Notes: a model not told the origin generated them from the sequence alone. Positions 25,124 to 34,403 are shown, numbered from the stretch's first letter. The stretch: 64,000 nt of DNA from Acidaminobacter sp. (GCA_009881125.1 WXFH01000001.1:1-64000), one strand, 5' to 3'. Numbers and translations are program-made.

Positions 25124-27595
25124 GTGAACGACAAGAAAGTCGACGCAAACACGCATCACGCAATAGGCAGGTCAATCCCGCGCAAGGAAAGCCGGGACAA
25201 GGTCACCGGGCGCCAAAAGTACCTTGGGGATTATTCGGAAGCCGGCGTCCTGCACGCCGCAGTCAAGGTCAGTCCGCATGCCCATGCCAAAATTCTCTCA
25301 ATCAACACAGAAAAAGCGCTCACCATGCCTGGGGTCCAATCCGTGGTGACCGGTGAGTTCCATGCCCAAAATATTGGCCTTTATCTCGGGGACAAGCCGC
25401 CTCTTGCCCGGGTTGTGGTTCGCCATCACGGCGAGCCCGTGGCCGCGGTGGTGGCAGACACCCTGCGTCAGGCTCAGGCGGCTGCGGACCAGATCGAGGT
25501 CGTTTATGAGGTTTTGCCGATGGTCGACCGACCTTCCTCCGCACTTGCACCGGACGCCCCGCTCCTCCACCCTGAGATGGCGGATTACGTTCACATCCCT
25601 GCGATTCTGCCGGAGCCCGGGACTAACGTGGCGAACCGCACGAAGATTCGCAAAGGCAACGCCTCAGAGGCTTTCGAGGTGGCTGAAACCATCGTTGAAG
25701 TCTCTACGTCCTTCCCGCCCGGCGACCACGTGGCCATGGAACCGAGGGCGGCGCTGGTCCGCATCCACGGCAGCGGCGAGGTGGAAATCCATTCCACGAC
25801 CCAGGCGCCCTTTGTGGTCAAGGGGCTGATGAGTGTCTTCTTTGGCATTGAGGAAGGCCTGATCAACGTGATCGCGCCGCCTATAGGCGGCGGCTTTGGC
25901 GGAAAAGCCGGCATTCAGCTGGAGGGGCTGGCGTATCTGCTGTCCAAATCTGTTGGCGGCCGTCCTGTCCGCCTGGTCAACACCAGAGAGCAGGACCTCC
26001 TGAGCTCCCCTGGCAACATGGGACTGGAAGCCAGGGTCAAGCTGGGCGCGGCCGGGGATGGCACGCTTTTGGCCGCAGACCTGGAATTCCTGTTCGACAG
26101 CGGCGCCTACGCGGATTACGCGGTCAACATCAGCCGGGCGGCGGCGATTTCCTGCACCGGACCATATAGAATCCCACACGTGAGCTGCGACTCGCTGTGC
26201 GTGTATACCAACCATCCCTTTGCGACGGCCTACCGGGGCTTTGGCCACGTGGAGGCTTCCTTCGCGGTCGAGCGAGCCATGGAAGTCTTAGCGGACGCCC
26301 TGGGCATGGACCCTGTAGAGCTACGCCTGCGCAACGCGGTCACCGCCGGCGATACGACGCCGGTTCAAAGTGTGCTGGATGAAAGCACCGGCGACCTTAA
26401 GGGCTGCATCCGCCAAGTGGCGCAGGCGCTCCACTGGAATGAGGGCAGCAGGCAGGTGCTGGAGGATGGACGAATCCTGGCTAAGGCCGTGACCTGCCTC
26501 TGGAAAGCGCCAGCCATGCCGACCAACACGGACGCGGGCGCAGTGCTGACTTTTAACGGGGACGGCTCCGTCAATCTTCAGACAGGTATTGTGGAACTGG
26601 GACAGGGGACCAAGACCGGCCTGGCACAAATTGTCGCGGAGCGCCTCGGCTTGGAACCGGCACAGGTTCACCTCCAGATGACCGTAGACGCCAGGGTGGC
26701 GCCTCATGACTGGGCAACTGCCGCCAGCCGCGGATTGTTCATGGCCGGCCGGGCAGCCCTTGACGCCTGTGAGGATGCGTTAAACCAGCTTAAGAGAACG
26801 GCGTCCATTGTGCTGCGCGTGCCACCGGAGGATCTGACGGTGGCTAACAGCAGGATTTATGTCAAAGGTGAGCCGCATTTGGGGCTGCTTCTCAAAGACG
26901 TGGCACTTGGGTACACCTATTCAAACGGCAATGCCATTGAAGGCCAAGTGATTGGACGAGGCCGCTACATTTCCAGGCGGCTGACGGGAATTGACCCTGA
27001 AACGGGTGCCGGCCACCCGGATCTCGAATGGACCCTGGCGGCCCAAGGGGTTGAAGTCCTCCTGGATCCTCAAGATGGCACGTACAAGATCCTGAATGCG
27101 GCCTGCTGCCTGGATGCCGGCAAAGTCATCAACCCAGCCCTGGCGAGGGGCCAGATCACCGGAGCCATGGCTATGGGACTGGGCTTCGCGGCCTGCGAGG
27201 GCTTTCAGTTCAACAGCCGGGGGCAGGTGCTGAATGATGATCTCCGTGACTTTAAGATCATGCGTTATGGCGATGCGCCGACCTATCACATTGAGTTTCT
27301 GGAGACGCCTCAATTGGATGGACCCTATGGGGCCAGAGGGCTGGGCGAGCAGGCTGTGATTGGCATGCCCGGTGCCCTTGCCAACGCTTTGTCCAGGGCG
27401 TCCGGCGCGCCTCTGAATCATTTGCCGCTGACGCCGGAATCCGTTTGGCTGGCTATGGCGGGCAACAAGGATTTCACAAAAAAAGAACCGGAAGAACCTG
27501 TTTCCGATGGTGACCTTCCAAACAATGCTTCCAGCAAAAACATTGAAGAAGTAGTCGAAATAGAAATATCAGAGAAGGCAGGTGGCCTCGAATGA
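25124..27595 (+). CDS. Molybdenum hydroxylase large (molybdopterin) subunit
   Basis: The 823-residue protein belongs to the xanthine dehydrogenase/aldehyde oxidase family. It has the fused N-terminal alpha/beta-hammerhead domain, the cofactor loop PIGGGFGGKAGIQLEG and the catalytic glutamate in GARGLGEQAVIG. It should hydroxylate a purine, aldehyde or N-heterocycle at a Mo centre. The Pro/Asn/Glu-rich tail after the last conserved segment is unusual and contains a near-copy of the 9-mer motif. A GTG at 25106 is possible, but GAAGGGG favours 25124. Selenium genes downstream suggest, but do not prove, a Se-dependent enzyme. Confidence 0.87.
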   Translation: MNDKKVDANTHHAIGRSIPRKESRDKVTGRQKYLGDYSEAGVLHAAVKVSPHAHAKILSINTEKALTMPGVQSVVTGEFHAQNIGLYLGDKPPLARVVVRHHGEPVAAVVADTLRQAQAAADQIEVVYEVLPMVDRPSSALAPDAPLLHPEMADYVHIPAILPEPGTNVANRTKIRKGNASEAFEVAETIVEVSTSFPPGDHVAMEPRAALVRIHGSGEVEIHSTTQAPFVVKGLMSVFFGIEEGLINVIAPPIGGGFGGKAGIQLEGLAYLLSKSVGGRPVRLVNTREQDLLSSPGNMGLEARVKLGAAGDGTLLAADLEFLFDSGAYADYAVNISRAAAISCTGPYRIPHVSCDSLCVYTNHPFATAYRGFGHVEASFAVERAMEVLADALGMDPVELRLRNAVTAGDTTPVQSVLDESTGDLKGCIRQVAQALHWNEGSRQVLEDGRILAKAVTCLWKAPAMPTNTDAGAVLTFNGDGSVNLQTGIVELGQGTKTGLAQIVAERLGLEPAQVHLQMTVDARVAPHDWATAASRGLFMAGRAALDACEDALNQLKRTASIVLRVPPEDLTVANSRIYVKGEPHLGLLLKDVALGYTYSNGNAIEGQVIGRGRYISRRLTGIDPETGAGHPDLEWTLAAQGVEVLLDPQDGTYKILNAACCLDAGKVINPALARGQITGAMAMGLGFAACEGFQFNSRGQVLNDDLRDFKIMRYGDAPTYHIEFLETPQLDGPYGARGLGEQAVIGMPGALANALSRASGAPLNHLPLTPESVWLAMAGNKDFTKKEPEEPVSDGDLPNNASSKNIEEVVEIEISEKAGGLE

Positions 27596-29010
27596 TCGCC
27601 TTTGATTTTGTATTTGAACGTCCGGTCAACCCGGAGGCTGCCTACAAGTTGTGGTCACAGGCGGTTGAGGCGGGCAAAAAGCCCCTCTATTTCAGCGGCG
27701 GTACAGAAGTGGTGACTGCCATGCGCAAAGGGACCGTCAAAGCGGACGTTGTGATTGACCTAAAGGGCATTGAAGCCTATAAGACGCTGGGAATTGGGAA
27801 CAGTCCGGTGTCGGTTGACGCCCTTTGGATTGGTGGCGGCATGGCTCTGGGGGCGCTTGAGGAAGCGTTGCCGGGGACTCTTCTGTCTGAAGTTGCCCGA
27901 GGGATTGCGGATCATACGGTGCGCGGTACGCTGACCATCGGCGGGAACATCTGTGGGCGCCTGGCTTACAGGGAAATGGCGCTGGGGCTGCTGACGCTGG
28001 GGGCGGAGGTCGTGCTCAATGGGCCGGAAGGGCTGGTGAAGCGGCCTATGGCGGAGGTGTTCCACAAGCGGCTGGAGCTGAAGCCTGGCGAGTTCTTGCT
28101 GGGGTTTGAGCTGGAGCCGGCAGCGCTGGCAGAGACGCGTTACGTCAGACGGCGGCGTCAAAAGCAGACGGATATTGATTATCCCATCTGCCACACTGTG
28201 GTGACGCGGCGGGGGGATGCCTACAGCGTGGCGGTCAGCGGGGTTTCAGCGTATGTCTGGTACGGGGAGAAGACCTCGGCGCGACTTGAGGCGGAGGCGT
28301 CGCCGGAAGCCCGGGCCATGGTCATCTGGGAGCGGCTCTCGGAACTGGCGGTGGATGACCTAAGAGCGTCGAAGGTCTACAAGCTAGGGCTGCTGAAGCG
28401 GGATCTGGTGGAGGCGTTTTCGGAGCTGGGAGATCCGGTTGAGACTGGAGCAGGAAAAGGCACCGGAGTGCGGATTGAGGAGCTGGCAAGCCCAGCAGGA
28501 CGTTCGCTCGAGGCTGAATCCGCTGAAACATCTAAAGCGTCCCGCTATTCGGGGCTGACTGAAATTTCTGTGGAGATCAATGGCAGGCTGAGGACTTTGG
28601 CTGTGCGGCCATCCGAAACACTTTTGAATGTGCTCAGGCAGGCGGCGGGCCATACCGGCGCCAAGCCGGGGTGTGAGAACGGGGACTGCGGCGCCTGTAC
28701 AGTGCTGCTGGAAGGAAAGCCTGTGAAGTCCTGCCTGATGCTGGCTCTGGAAGCGGAGGGCAAAGCGGTCATGACCGTGGAAGGGCTGGAAAATACGGCG
28801 ATTCAGCAGGCCTTTATCGAGTGCGGCGGCTTCCAGTGCGGCTATTGTACTTCCGGCTTTCTGGTCAATGCCTGGGCTATGCTGGAGGCCCATCCGGAAG
28901 CGGATGAGGCGGTTCAGCGGGAGTGGCTCTCCGCCAACCTGTGTCGCTGCACCGGCTACGAAGGAATCCGGGATGCGGTGGAAAGGGCAAAGGCTAACAG
29001 ACGTGCATAA
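27592..29010 (+). CDS. Fused FAD-binding and [2Fe-2S] subunit of molybdenum hydroxylase
   Basis: The 472-residue protein carries an FAD domain (YFSGGTEVVTAMRKG, LTIGGNICGRL) in about residues 1-290. After a low-complexity linker comes a two-cluster ferredoxin-like domain (GCENGDCGACTV, GGFQCGYCTSGF, NLCRCTGYEG). It passes electrons from Mo through two [2Fe-2S] clusters to FAD. The order FAD then Fe-S is the reverse of eukaryotic xanthine dehydrogenase, where Fe-S comes first. It overlaps the Mo-subunit gene by four bases. Its stop codon lies inside the left arm of a long hairpin. Confidence 0.88.
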   Translation: MIAFDFVFERPVNPEAAYKLWSQAVEAGKKPLYFSGGTEVVTAMRKGTVKADVVIDLKGIEAYKTLGIGNSPVSVDALWIGGGMALGALEEALPGTLLSEVARGIADHTVRGTLTIGGNICGRLAYREMALGLLTLGAEVVLNGPEGLVKRPMAEVFHKRLELKPGEFLLGFELEPAALAETRYVRRRRQKQTDIDYPICHTVVTRRGDAYSVAVSGVSAYVWYGEKTSARLEAEASPEARAMVIWERLSELAVDDLRASKVYKLGLLKRDLVEAFSELGDPVETGAGKGTGVRIEELASPAGRSLEAESAETSKASRYSGLTEISVEINGRLRTLAVRPSETLLNVLRQAAGHTGAKPGCENGDCGACTVLLEGKPVKSCLMLALEAEGKAVMTVEGLENTAIQQAFIECGGFQCGYCTSGFLVNAWAMLEAHPEADEAVQREWLSANLCRCTGYEGIRDAVERAKANRRA

Positions 29011-29170
29011 ACAAAGAAGACGCCGTGGGACAGTGAGCTTGCTCTCTGCCGTACGGCGTCTTCTTTGTTTATATAGGGCGCAGCTATAACCGAGCGAAGC
29101 AAGGGCGCGACCGGAGCGCAGCATGGCGGAGCAATAGGCGTCAGCAGCGACGGTGCACGTTTGGTGGTGT
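29007..29170 (+). repeat. Long-hairpin element, copy 1 (terminator plus shared tail)
   Basis: A perfect 20-bp inverted repeat (29007-29026 with 29053-29072) flanks an AGCTTGCT-centred loop and is followed by ATAGGGCGCAGC and GCGAAGC-rich sequence. A second copy stands at 55554-55690 after the BMP lipoprotein gene. The hairpin is a plausible terminator of the molybdenum hydroxylase operon. Confidence 0.75.
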
Positions 29171-29310
29171 GAGTTTGAATTTACACCAGACACGGAGGTC
29201 GAAGTGATCTGGGTATAAAAATGAACGATAGCGCATGTGGAATGTTACATTTACATTACCGTCCCCAACTCAGAAGCTGTCCGCGTCCCCAAGCTGTGAA
29301 GTGCCTGATA
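29171..29310 (+). repeat. 24-bp-family array (CGTCCCC cores), with no gene
   Basis: CGTCCCC starts at 29260 and 29284, exactly 24 bp apart, with GTCCGCGTCCCCAA in the second unit and TTACATTTACATTACC before the first. This is the forward orientation of the elements at 40649 and 42762. No gene is seen in 29073-29416. Confidence 0.65.
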
Positions 29311-29321
29311 AAACTAAAAAG

Positions 29322-29375
29322 CCCTTGCCGATGGTGGTTGGAACCGCGACCATCGGCAGGGGTTTATTTTTTGTA
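29322..29375. terminator. Bidirectional terminator made from an inverted pair of the 9-mer motif
   Basis: CCCTTGCCGATGGT (29322-29335) and ACCATCGGCAGGGG (29349-29362) form a 14-bp stem with a 13-base loop. TTTATTTTTTG follows on the plus strand and CTTTTTAGTTTT on the minus strand. It ends the minus-strand cysteine desulfurase gene and backs up the plus-strand operon. Confidence 0.85.
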
Positions 29376-29416
29376 CTTCTATGGTTTACTCAGCCACATT
29401 AGGAACACTGGGCGAT

Positions 29417-30559
29417 TTACGCCAAAATCTTTTTCAGCGCTTCAATCAAATAATCAATCTCTTCTTCCGTATTGAAATACGAAAAGCTGAAGCGGACAGT
29501 GCCCTGGGGGAACGTACCGAGGGCTTTGTGAGCGGCCGGCGCGCAGTGCATGCCCACCCGGGTCTTGATGTCATACTCGCTGTCGAGGAGAAAGGCTATG
29601 TCCGCGTTGTCGTGGAGCTCGAAATCAATGGAGACCACCGCCGTGCGGTTATCGACACCGGACCGCCCGACCAGACGGACGCCGATGAGGTCTTTAACGC
29701 CCGCCATAAAGCGCTCTGTCAGGAGCATCTCTTTAGCGTGAATGTTATCTATGCCCGTTTTGAACAGATAGTCGAGGGCGGCGTTCAAACCGTAAATTCC
29801 CGGCAGGTTCTGGGTCCCGGACTCGAATTTGTCCGGCAGCATGGACGGCTGCTCCTCAGAATCCGAGCGGCTGCCGGTGCCGCCTTCAATCAGGGGGTCG
29901 ACCAGCGCCGCGAACGCCTTGTCGATGACCATTCCGCCAACGCCCTGCGGCCCGAGAAGACTTTTATGCCCGGTGAAGCAGATAGCCTTGGCTTTATTTT
30001 TTTGCAGATCGATTGGGATGACGCCGGCGGTTTGGGCCGCGTCGATCACCAAAGGAATCCCATGGGCTGCTGCGATTTCGCCAATGCGTTCAATGTCATT
30101 CACCGTGCCGCAGACATTGGATGCGTGGGTGACCAGGATCAGCTTGGTCTCTGGCCGGATCAGGCCGGGCAGGGCTGTGGTGTCGAGCTCGCCTTCCTCG
30201 TCGAAGGGCGCGCGGGTGAAGGTGACGCCGCGTTTCTCGAGGGAGACCACGGGTCGCATAACCGCATTGTGCTCAAGGCTCGAGACTATGACGTGGTCCC
30301 CGGGCTTGAGGCAGCCCTTGAGGATCAGGTTGAGGGCCTCGGTGATGTTCATGGTGAAAATGGTTTCAAAGCCTTCCGGGGCATTGAAGAGCCGCTGCAG
30401 CTTTTCGCGGCAGTCCAGCATGACGCCCGCTGCGCCCAGGGCTTCGGAATAAAAACCGCGCCCGACGTTGACGCCAATGTTTTCGATATAATCAGCGACG
30501 GCCGCGGCAACGCCCGGTGCTTTCGGAAAAGAAGTTGCGCCGTTGTCGAAATAATGCAT
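29417..30559 (-). CDS. Cysteine desulfurase-like class V aminotransferase (selenium-associated type)
   Basis: The 380-residue PLP enzyme has the lysine in [13 protein letters not shown] and the active-site cysteine in [13 protein letters not shown]. It starts [13 protein letters not shown]. The length and the short active-site region match the cysteine desulfurase subfamily (EF2568-like) often found next to selenium-dependent molybdenum hydroxylase genes. It should release S or Se from cysteine or selenocysteine. It is divergent from yedE and faces the molybdenum hydroxylase genes. The subfamily call is from memory of the pattern. Confidence 0.82.
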   Translation of the reverse strand: MHYFDNGATSFPKAPGVAAAVADYIENIGVNVGRGFYSEALGAAGVMLDCREKLQRLFNAPEGFETIFTMNITEALNLILKGCLKPGDHVIVSSLEHNAVMRPVVSLEKRGVTFTRAPFDEEGELDTTALPGLIRPETKLILVTHASNVCGTVNDIERIGEIAAAHGIPLVIDAAQTAGVIPIDLQKNKAKAICFTGHKSLLGPQGVGGMVIDKAFAALVDPLIEGGTGSRSDSEEQPSMLPDKFESGTQNLPGIYGLNAALDYLFKTGIDNIHAKEMLLTERFMAGVKDLIGVRLVGRSGVDNRTAVVSIDFELHDNADIAFLLDSEYDIKTRVGMHCAPAAHKALGTFPQGTVRFSFSYFNTEEEIDYLIEALKKILA

Positions 30560-30603
30560 GGTGTGTCCTCCTCTTTTATCTACTTCTAGAATACTGGATT
30601 TTT

Positions 30604-30612
30604 GCCGATGGT
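30604..30612 (+). repeat. Dispersed 9-mer GCCGATGGT (intergenic copy)
   Basis: A single exact copy with TTTTT before it, 45 bases upstream of the minus-strand cysteine desulfurase start and 20 bases from a Fur-like palindrome. Confidence 0.7.
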
Positions 30613-30631
30613 TGCTATAGAACTATTTTAT

Positions 30632-30646
30632 CGAGAATGACTCTCA
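30632..30646 (+). promoter_or_regulatory. Fur-box-like palindrome between desulfurase and yedE
   Basis: GAGA-ATGAC-TCTC (30633-30645) with flanking C and A fits the 7-1-7 layout of Fur-family operators. It lies in the divergent gap and could control either gene. It is nearly identical to the site at 47176. Confidence 0.45.
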
Positions 30647-30748
30647 ATCTATATTTGCAATTGGATGCGAAATGGTAATCGCGATATTATGGTAACTGTG
30701 AACAAAATGAACTAAATAAATTGAGGTAATGAGAGGAGTTTAGAAGTC

Positions 30749-31825
30749 ATGAGAAAAAGCAGTATAATTGTGGCTGGGGCACTGATCGGACTGATGTCAG
30801 TGGCACTGGTCAAGTTTGGGAACCCAGCCAATATGGGCTTGTGTATTGCCTGTTTTCTGAGGGACACTGCCGGGGCGCTGGGACTACATAGGGCAGAAGT
30901 GGTGCAGTATATCCGGCCGGAAGTTATAGGCATTGTCATTGGTGCCATAGGGTCGGCTATGTACTTTAAGGAGTTTTCGGCGCGTGGGGGATCATCGCCG
31001 CTGACGCGGTTTGTCTTGGCTGTGGCAGTCATGATAGGCGCTTTGGTTTTTTTGGGATGTCCGCTTCGCATGATCCTTCGCCTCGCGGCGGGTGACTTGA
31101 ACGCCCTGATAGGCCTAGCCGGCTTTGCGTGCGGTATTGGCATGGGAATAGTCTTCCTGAATAAGGGCTTTTCCCTGAAGCGGAATTATAAGCAAAACAC
31201 CTTGGAAGGCAGCCTGCTGCCTGTGGTGATGATGGGGCTTTTAGGGCTGCTCGTCATAGCGCCGGCGTTTGTTTTCTTTAGCGCAGAGGGTCCAGGATCC
31301 CTGCACGCGCCGCTGCTGATTTCATTGGGGGCTGGCGTTATTGCCGGCGTGGCGGCCCAGCGGACGCGCCTTTGCACCATGGGTGGGATCCGGGACGCGA
31401 TCCTTTTCAAGGACTTCTACCTGCTGATGGGTGTTGGCGCCATTCTCGTGACCGCTTTTATTGGAAATCTGGCGACTGGGACGTTTGCCCTTGGCTTTGA
31501 AAGCCAGCCTATTGCCCATACGGATGGTCTGTGGAACTTCCTAGGCCTGTTCCTGACGGGCTGGGGCAGCGTGCTGCTCGGCGGATGTCCGCTTCGCCAG
31601 CTGATCCTCTCCGGGGAGGGCAACTCCGACTCGGCGGTGACGGTGTTTGGCCTGATCGTTGGCGCGGCAATTTCCCACAACTTTGGTCTGGCTTCCAGCG
31701 CCAAGGGCGTAACGGCGAATGGCCAATTTTCTGTGGTTTTGCTTTTGATTGTCGTGGCGGTCATTTCCGTCATGAATTTGCCGATGGTCACCGAAAAAGC
31801 CAAAGAACTCAAGGAGGCGATGTAA
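30749..31825 (+). CDS. yedE: YedE-type selenium metabolism membrane protein
   Basis: The 358-residue protein has about ten membrane segments and two repeated GCPLR motifs (FLGCPLRMILR, LGGCPLRQLIL), typical of YeeE/YedE sulfur or selenium transporters. The N-terminal NPANMGLCIACFLRDTAGAL plus ALGLHRAEVVQYIRPE is the hallmark of the selenium-linked YedE subfamily. It is probably an importer or handler of selenium species. It forms an operon with a TusA/YedF-like gene (one-base gap) and a DUF3343 gene. Confidence 0.85.
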   Translation: MRKSSIIVAGALIGLMSVALVKFGNPANMGLCIACFLRDTAGALGLHRAEVVQYIRPEVIGIVIGAIGSAMYFKEFSARGGSSPLTRFVLAVAVMIGALVFLGCPLRMILRLAAGDLNALIGLAGFACGIGMGIVFLNKGFSLKRNYKQNTLEGSLLPVVMMGLLGLLVIAPAFVFFSAEGPGSLHAPLLISLGAGVIAGVAAQRTRLCTMGGIRDAILFKDFYLLMGVGAILVTAFIGNLATGTFALGFESQPIAHTDGLWNFLGLFLTGWGSVLLGGCPLRQLILSGEGNSDSAVTVFGLIVGAAISHNFGLASSAKGVTANGQFSVVLLLIVVAVISVMNLPMVTEKAKELKEAM

Positions 31826-31826
31826 C

Positions 31827-32042
31827 ATGGCAGTCATCGATACCCGTGGCATGTCCTGCCCTCAGCCTGTGCTTATGACGAAAAAGGCTGTGGCGGGTTC
31901 TGGGTTGACTTCAAAAGTGGAAATCCTCGTGGACAACGCGGCAGCGCTCGGCAATGTGACGCGCTTTCTGAAAAGCGCGGGCTTCAAGAACGTGGATGCC
32001 AGCCCGAATGGCGATGATACGCTGATTCGCGCGAGCAAATAG
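31827..32042 (+). CDS. TusA/YedF-like sulfur or selenium carrier
   Basis: The 71-residue TusA-fold protein has the reactive cysteine in DTRGMSCPQPVL (CPxP motif). Full-length YedF proteins carry an extra C-terminal domain, which is absent here. It would accept persulfide or selenide from a desulfurase. It starts one base after yedE ends. Confidence 0.85.
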   Translation: MAVIDTRGMSCPQPVLMTKKAVAGSGLTSKVEILVDNAAALGNVTRFLKSAGFKNVDASPNGDDTLIRASK

Positions 32043-32053
32043 GCGGTCTGACA

Positions 32054-32302
32054 ATGGCGGAAACCTATTTTGTAGCCACCTTTCACACCCATGCAGGCGC
32101 TTTGAAATTTGAGCGAAAGCTCAAGGCTTTGAATGAGGCTTGCAAGCTCTTGCCAGTCCCGAGAACGATCAGCTCCAGCTGCGGCGTCTGCGCCAGGTTT
32201 ACCTATAGCGATTTTCGAAGCTTGGCCTTCGAGGACCTGGATTCAGTGTATCTGGTGGTCAGTCATGAGTATCAGCGGGTTTGGGAGAATGAGGTTTGTT
32301 GA
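32054..32302 (+). CDS. DUF3343 putative Se/S carrier protein
   Basis: The 82-residue protein has the DUF3343 pattern: an N-terminal strand-helix (YFVATFHTHAGALKFERKLK), then VPRTISSSCGVCARF with two cysteines. A third Cys is the last residue. The family regularly sits with YedE, YedF and SelD. It follows the TusA-like gene by 11 bases. Confidence 0.82.
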   Translation: MAETYFVATFHTHAGALKFERKLKALNEACKLLPVPRTISSSCGVCARFTYSDFRSLAFEDLDSVYLVVSHEYQRVWENEVC

Positions 32303-32330
32303 AGAAAATGTAAGAAAAAGGAAATAGGGA

Positions 32331-32470
32331 AGGATGGCGGTGGCACCGCCTTCCATTAAAAAACGAGGTGTAAATTTACACCAAGCTCTGGTACAAAATT
32401 TAGATTGGTGACAGGCACCAAAGTTGAATGAGTGACAGGCACTGAAGTTGAATGAGTGACTGTCACCACG
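32331..32470 (+). repeat. Repeat cassette: GC hairpin, palindrome and 24-bp array
   Basis: It starts with GGCGGTG/CACCGCC (about 32336-32350), then a perfect palindrome GGTGTAAATTTACACC (32367-32382). A 24-bp array follows with starts at 32408, 32432 and 32456 (cores GTGACAGGCACC, GTGACAGGCACT, GTGACTGTCACC). No gene is present between 32303 and 32560. Confidence 0.75.
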
Positions 32471-32493
32471 TTAATTTCTTAACTTAATTCAAG

Positions 32494-32535
32494 AAAAATG
32501 AAGGAAGGCGGTGCCCCCGCCTTCCTTCATTTTTT
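32494..32535. terminator. Bidirectional terminator
   Basis: The arms AAAAATGAAGGAAGGCGG and CCGCCTTCCTTCATTTTT form an 18-bp stem with a short CCC-type loop and T-runs in both directions. It serves the plus-strand selenium operon and the minus-strand ABC-F gene. Its core resembles the hairpin at 32331. Confidence 0.9.
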
Positions 32536-32560
32536 ACCTTTAAACATTTTATCATAAAAA

Positions 32561-34117
32561 CTAAAAAATCTTCGTAGTCCAATCCTCACAATTCCAAACT
32601 TCAGTCGCGACGTCGCGATAAAACTCCGGTTCGTGGCTGATGAGGAGGACACTGCCCTTGTAGGCCTTGAGGGCCCGCTTGAGTTCTTCTTTGGCGTCCA
32701 CATCCAGGTGGTTGGTCGGCTCGTCCAGGACGAGAAGGTTGGATTCGCGGTTGATCAGCTTGCACAGGCGCACCTTGGCCTGCTCGCCGCCGCTGAGGAC
32801 CAGCACCTTGCTCTCGATGTGCTTGTTGGTCAAACCGCATTTGGCCAGTGCAGAGCGCACTTCAAACTGATTATAGGACGGGAAGGTCTGCCAGATTTCC
32901 TCGATACAGGTGTTGTAGTTGGCTTCCTTGATCTCCTGCTCGAAATACCCAATTGACAGATAATCCCCCAGCTCTACTGTTCCGCTGATGGAAGGGATCA
33001 GTCCCAAAATACTCCTCAGAAGCGTCGTCTTACCCAGGCCGTTAGCGCCGGTCAGGGCAACTTTCTGGCCTCGTTCCAGCTGCAGGTTCAAAGGTCTCGA
33101 CAGCGGCGTGTCATAACCAATCACCAGATCCGTGGTCTTGAAGACGACCTTGGCGGACGCCCTGGCTTCCTTGAAATTGAACTCCGGCTTTGGCTTATCT
33201 TTGGCCAGCTCGATCCGGTCGATCTTGTCCAGCTTTTTCTGGCGGGACATAGCCATGTTGCGGGTCGCCACGCGGGCCTTGTTCCGCTGGACGAAGTCCT
33301 CCAGATCGGAGATCTCCTGCTGCTGGCGCTTGTAGGCAGACTCCAGCTGGCTCTTCTTCATCTCGTAAACCGCCATGAAGTCCTCATACTGGCCCACATA
33401 ACGATCCAGCTTCTGGTTTTCCATGTGATAGATCAGGTTGACCACCGAGTTCAGGAACGGAATGTCGTGGGTGATCAGGATGAACGCGTTCTCGTAGTTG
33501 TTCAGGTAGCGCTTGAGCCACTCGATGTGCGGCTCGTCGAGGTAGTTCGTCGGCTCGTCCAGGAGCAGAATGTCCGGCTTCTCAAGCAATAGCTTCGCAA
33601 GCAAGACCTTGGTCCGCTGACCGCCGCTAAGGTCCGCGACGCTCTTTTCGAGACCGATCTCTGACAGCCCCAGCGCGCGGGCAACTTCCTCCACCTTGGA
33701 GTCGATGTTGTAAAAGTCATTGTGATCCAGCAGGTCCTGAATAGTCCCGGTATCCTCGAGGATGTCCTCGAGCTCGTCCGGCTCCACATCCGCCATAGCC
33801 TCGAAGAGGCTGTGCATCTCCGCCTCCAGGTCGAAGAGGTACTGGAACGCCTTGTTCAGCACGTCCCGGATGGTCAGGTCCGGGCTCAGGGACGTATGCT
33901 GGTCCAGATAACCGACGCGCACGCGCTTGGACCATTCAATATTGCCCTCGTCCGGCATCAGCTTGTTCGTAATGATGTTCATAAACGAGGATTTGCCCTC
34001 GCCGTTAGCCCCGATCAGCCCAATGTGGTCACCCTTCAGCAGGCGGAACGAGACGTCCTGGAAGATGGCCCGGTCGCCAAACCCGTGGCTCAGGTTTCTG
34101 ACATTCAAAATACTCAT
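32561..34117 (-). CDS. ABC-F family ATPase (ribosome-associated)
   Basis: The 518-residue protein has two ABC domains and no membrane segments: Walker A GANGEGKSS and GANGLGKTT, signatures LSGGQRTK and LSGGEQAK, and Walker B LLLDEPTNYLD and LVLDEPTNHLD. A charged linker joins the domains, as in ABC-F translation factors of the YkpA/YbiT/EttA group. It probably works on ribosomes. The ATG at 34117 was preferred to a TTG at 34123, because AAGGAGT is eight bases upstream. Confidence 0.9.
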   Translation of the reverse strand: MSILNVRNLSHGFGDRAIFQDVSFRLLKGDHIGLIGANGEGKSSFMNIITNKLMPDEGNIEWSKRVRVGYLDQHTSLSPDLTIRDVLNKAFQYLFDLEAEMHSLFEAMADVEPDELEDILEDTGTIQDLLDHNDFYNIDSKVEEVARALGLSEIGLEKSVADLSGGQRTKVLLAKLLLEKPDILLLDEPTNYLDEPHIEWLKRYLNNYENAFILITHDIPFLNSVVNLIYHMENQKLDRYVGQYEDFMAVYEMKKSQLESAYKRQQQEISDLEDFVQRNKARVATRNMAMSRQKKLDKIDRIELAKDKPKPEFNFKEARASAKVVFKTTDLVIGYDTPLSRPLNLQLERGQKVALTGANGLGKTTLLRSILGLIPSISGTVELGDYLSIGYFEQEIKEANYNTCIEEIWQTFPSYNQFEVRSALAKCGLTNKHIESKVLVLSGGEQAKVRLCKLINRESNLLVLDEPTNHLDVDAKEELKRALKAYKGSVLLISHEPEFYRDVATEVWNCEDWTTKIF

Positions 34118-34307
34118 GCTCAAACTCCTTTATAATTGAGAGCACAGGCCCTCGCAGCACACCCCCGCCGCGACATCCGCATGGGGGAAATTTTCTCTTA
34201 AGTAGCATCCTTTAAAATTATATACGACTTCCGGCGGCTGTCAACTGGTGATTTCAGCGCAGAAGCCCCGTTTTGAACCTCCCTTCCAAAGACTTTTCAA
34301 AGACTTT

Positions 34308-34316
34308 GCCGATGGT
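34308..34316 (+). repeat. Dispersed 9-mer GCCGATGGT (intergenic copy)
   Basis: A single exact copy in the extended form CTTTGCCGATGGTCATT. It lies in the 34118-34403 gap, where no gene is visible. Confidence 0.75.
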
Positions 34317-34403
34317 CATTAAATCCTCCAAATTTCCAAAGCCGCTGTTCAAATTTTCGTGTAGAATAGAAGTAACAATTCAACAATAGGGAGAAAATTT
34401 GAC

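Noticed and set aside
29381..30589. 402-codon plus-strand frame
   Set aside because: It is antisense to the cysteine desulfurase, whose active-site motifs are intact on the minus strand.
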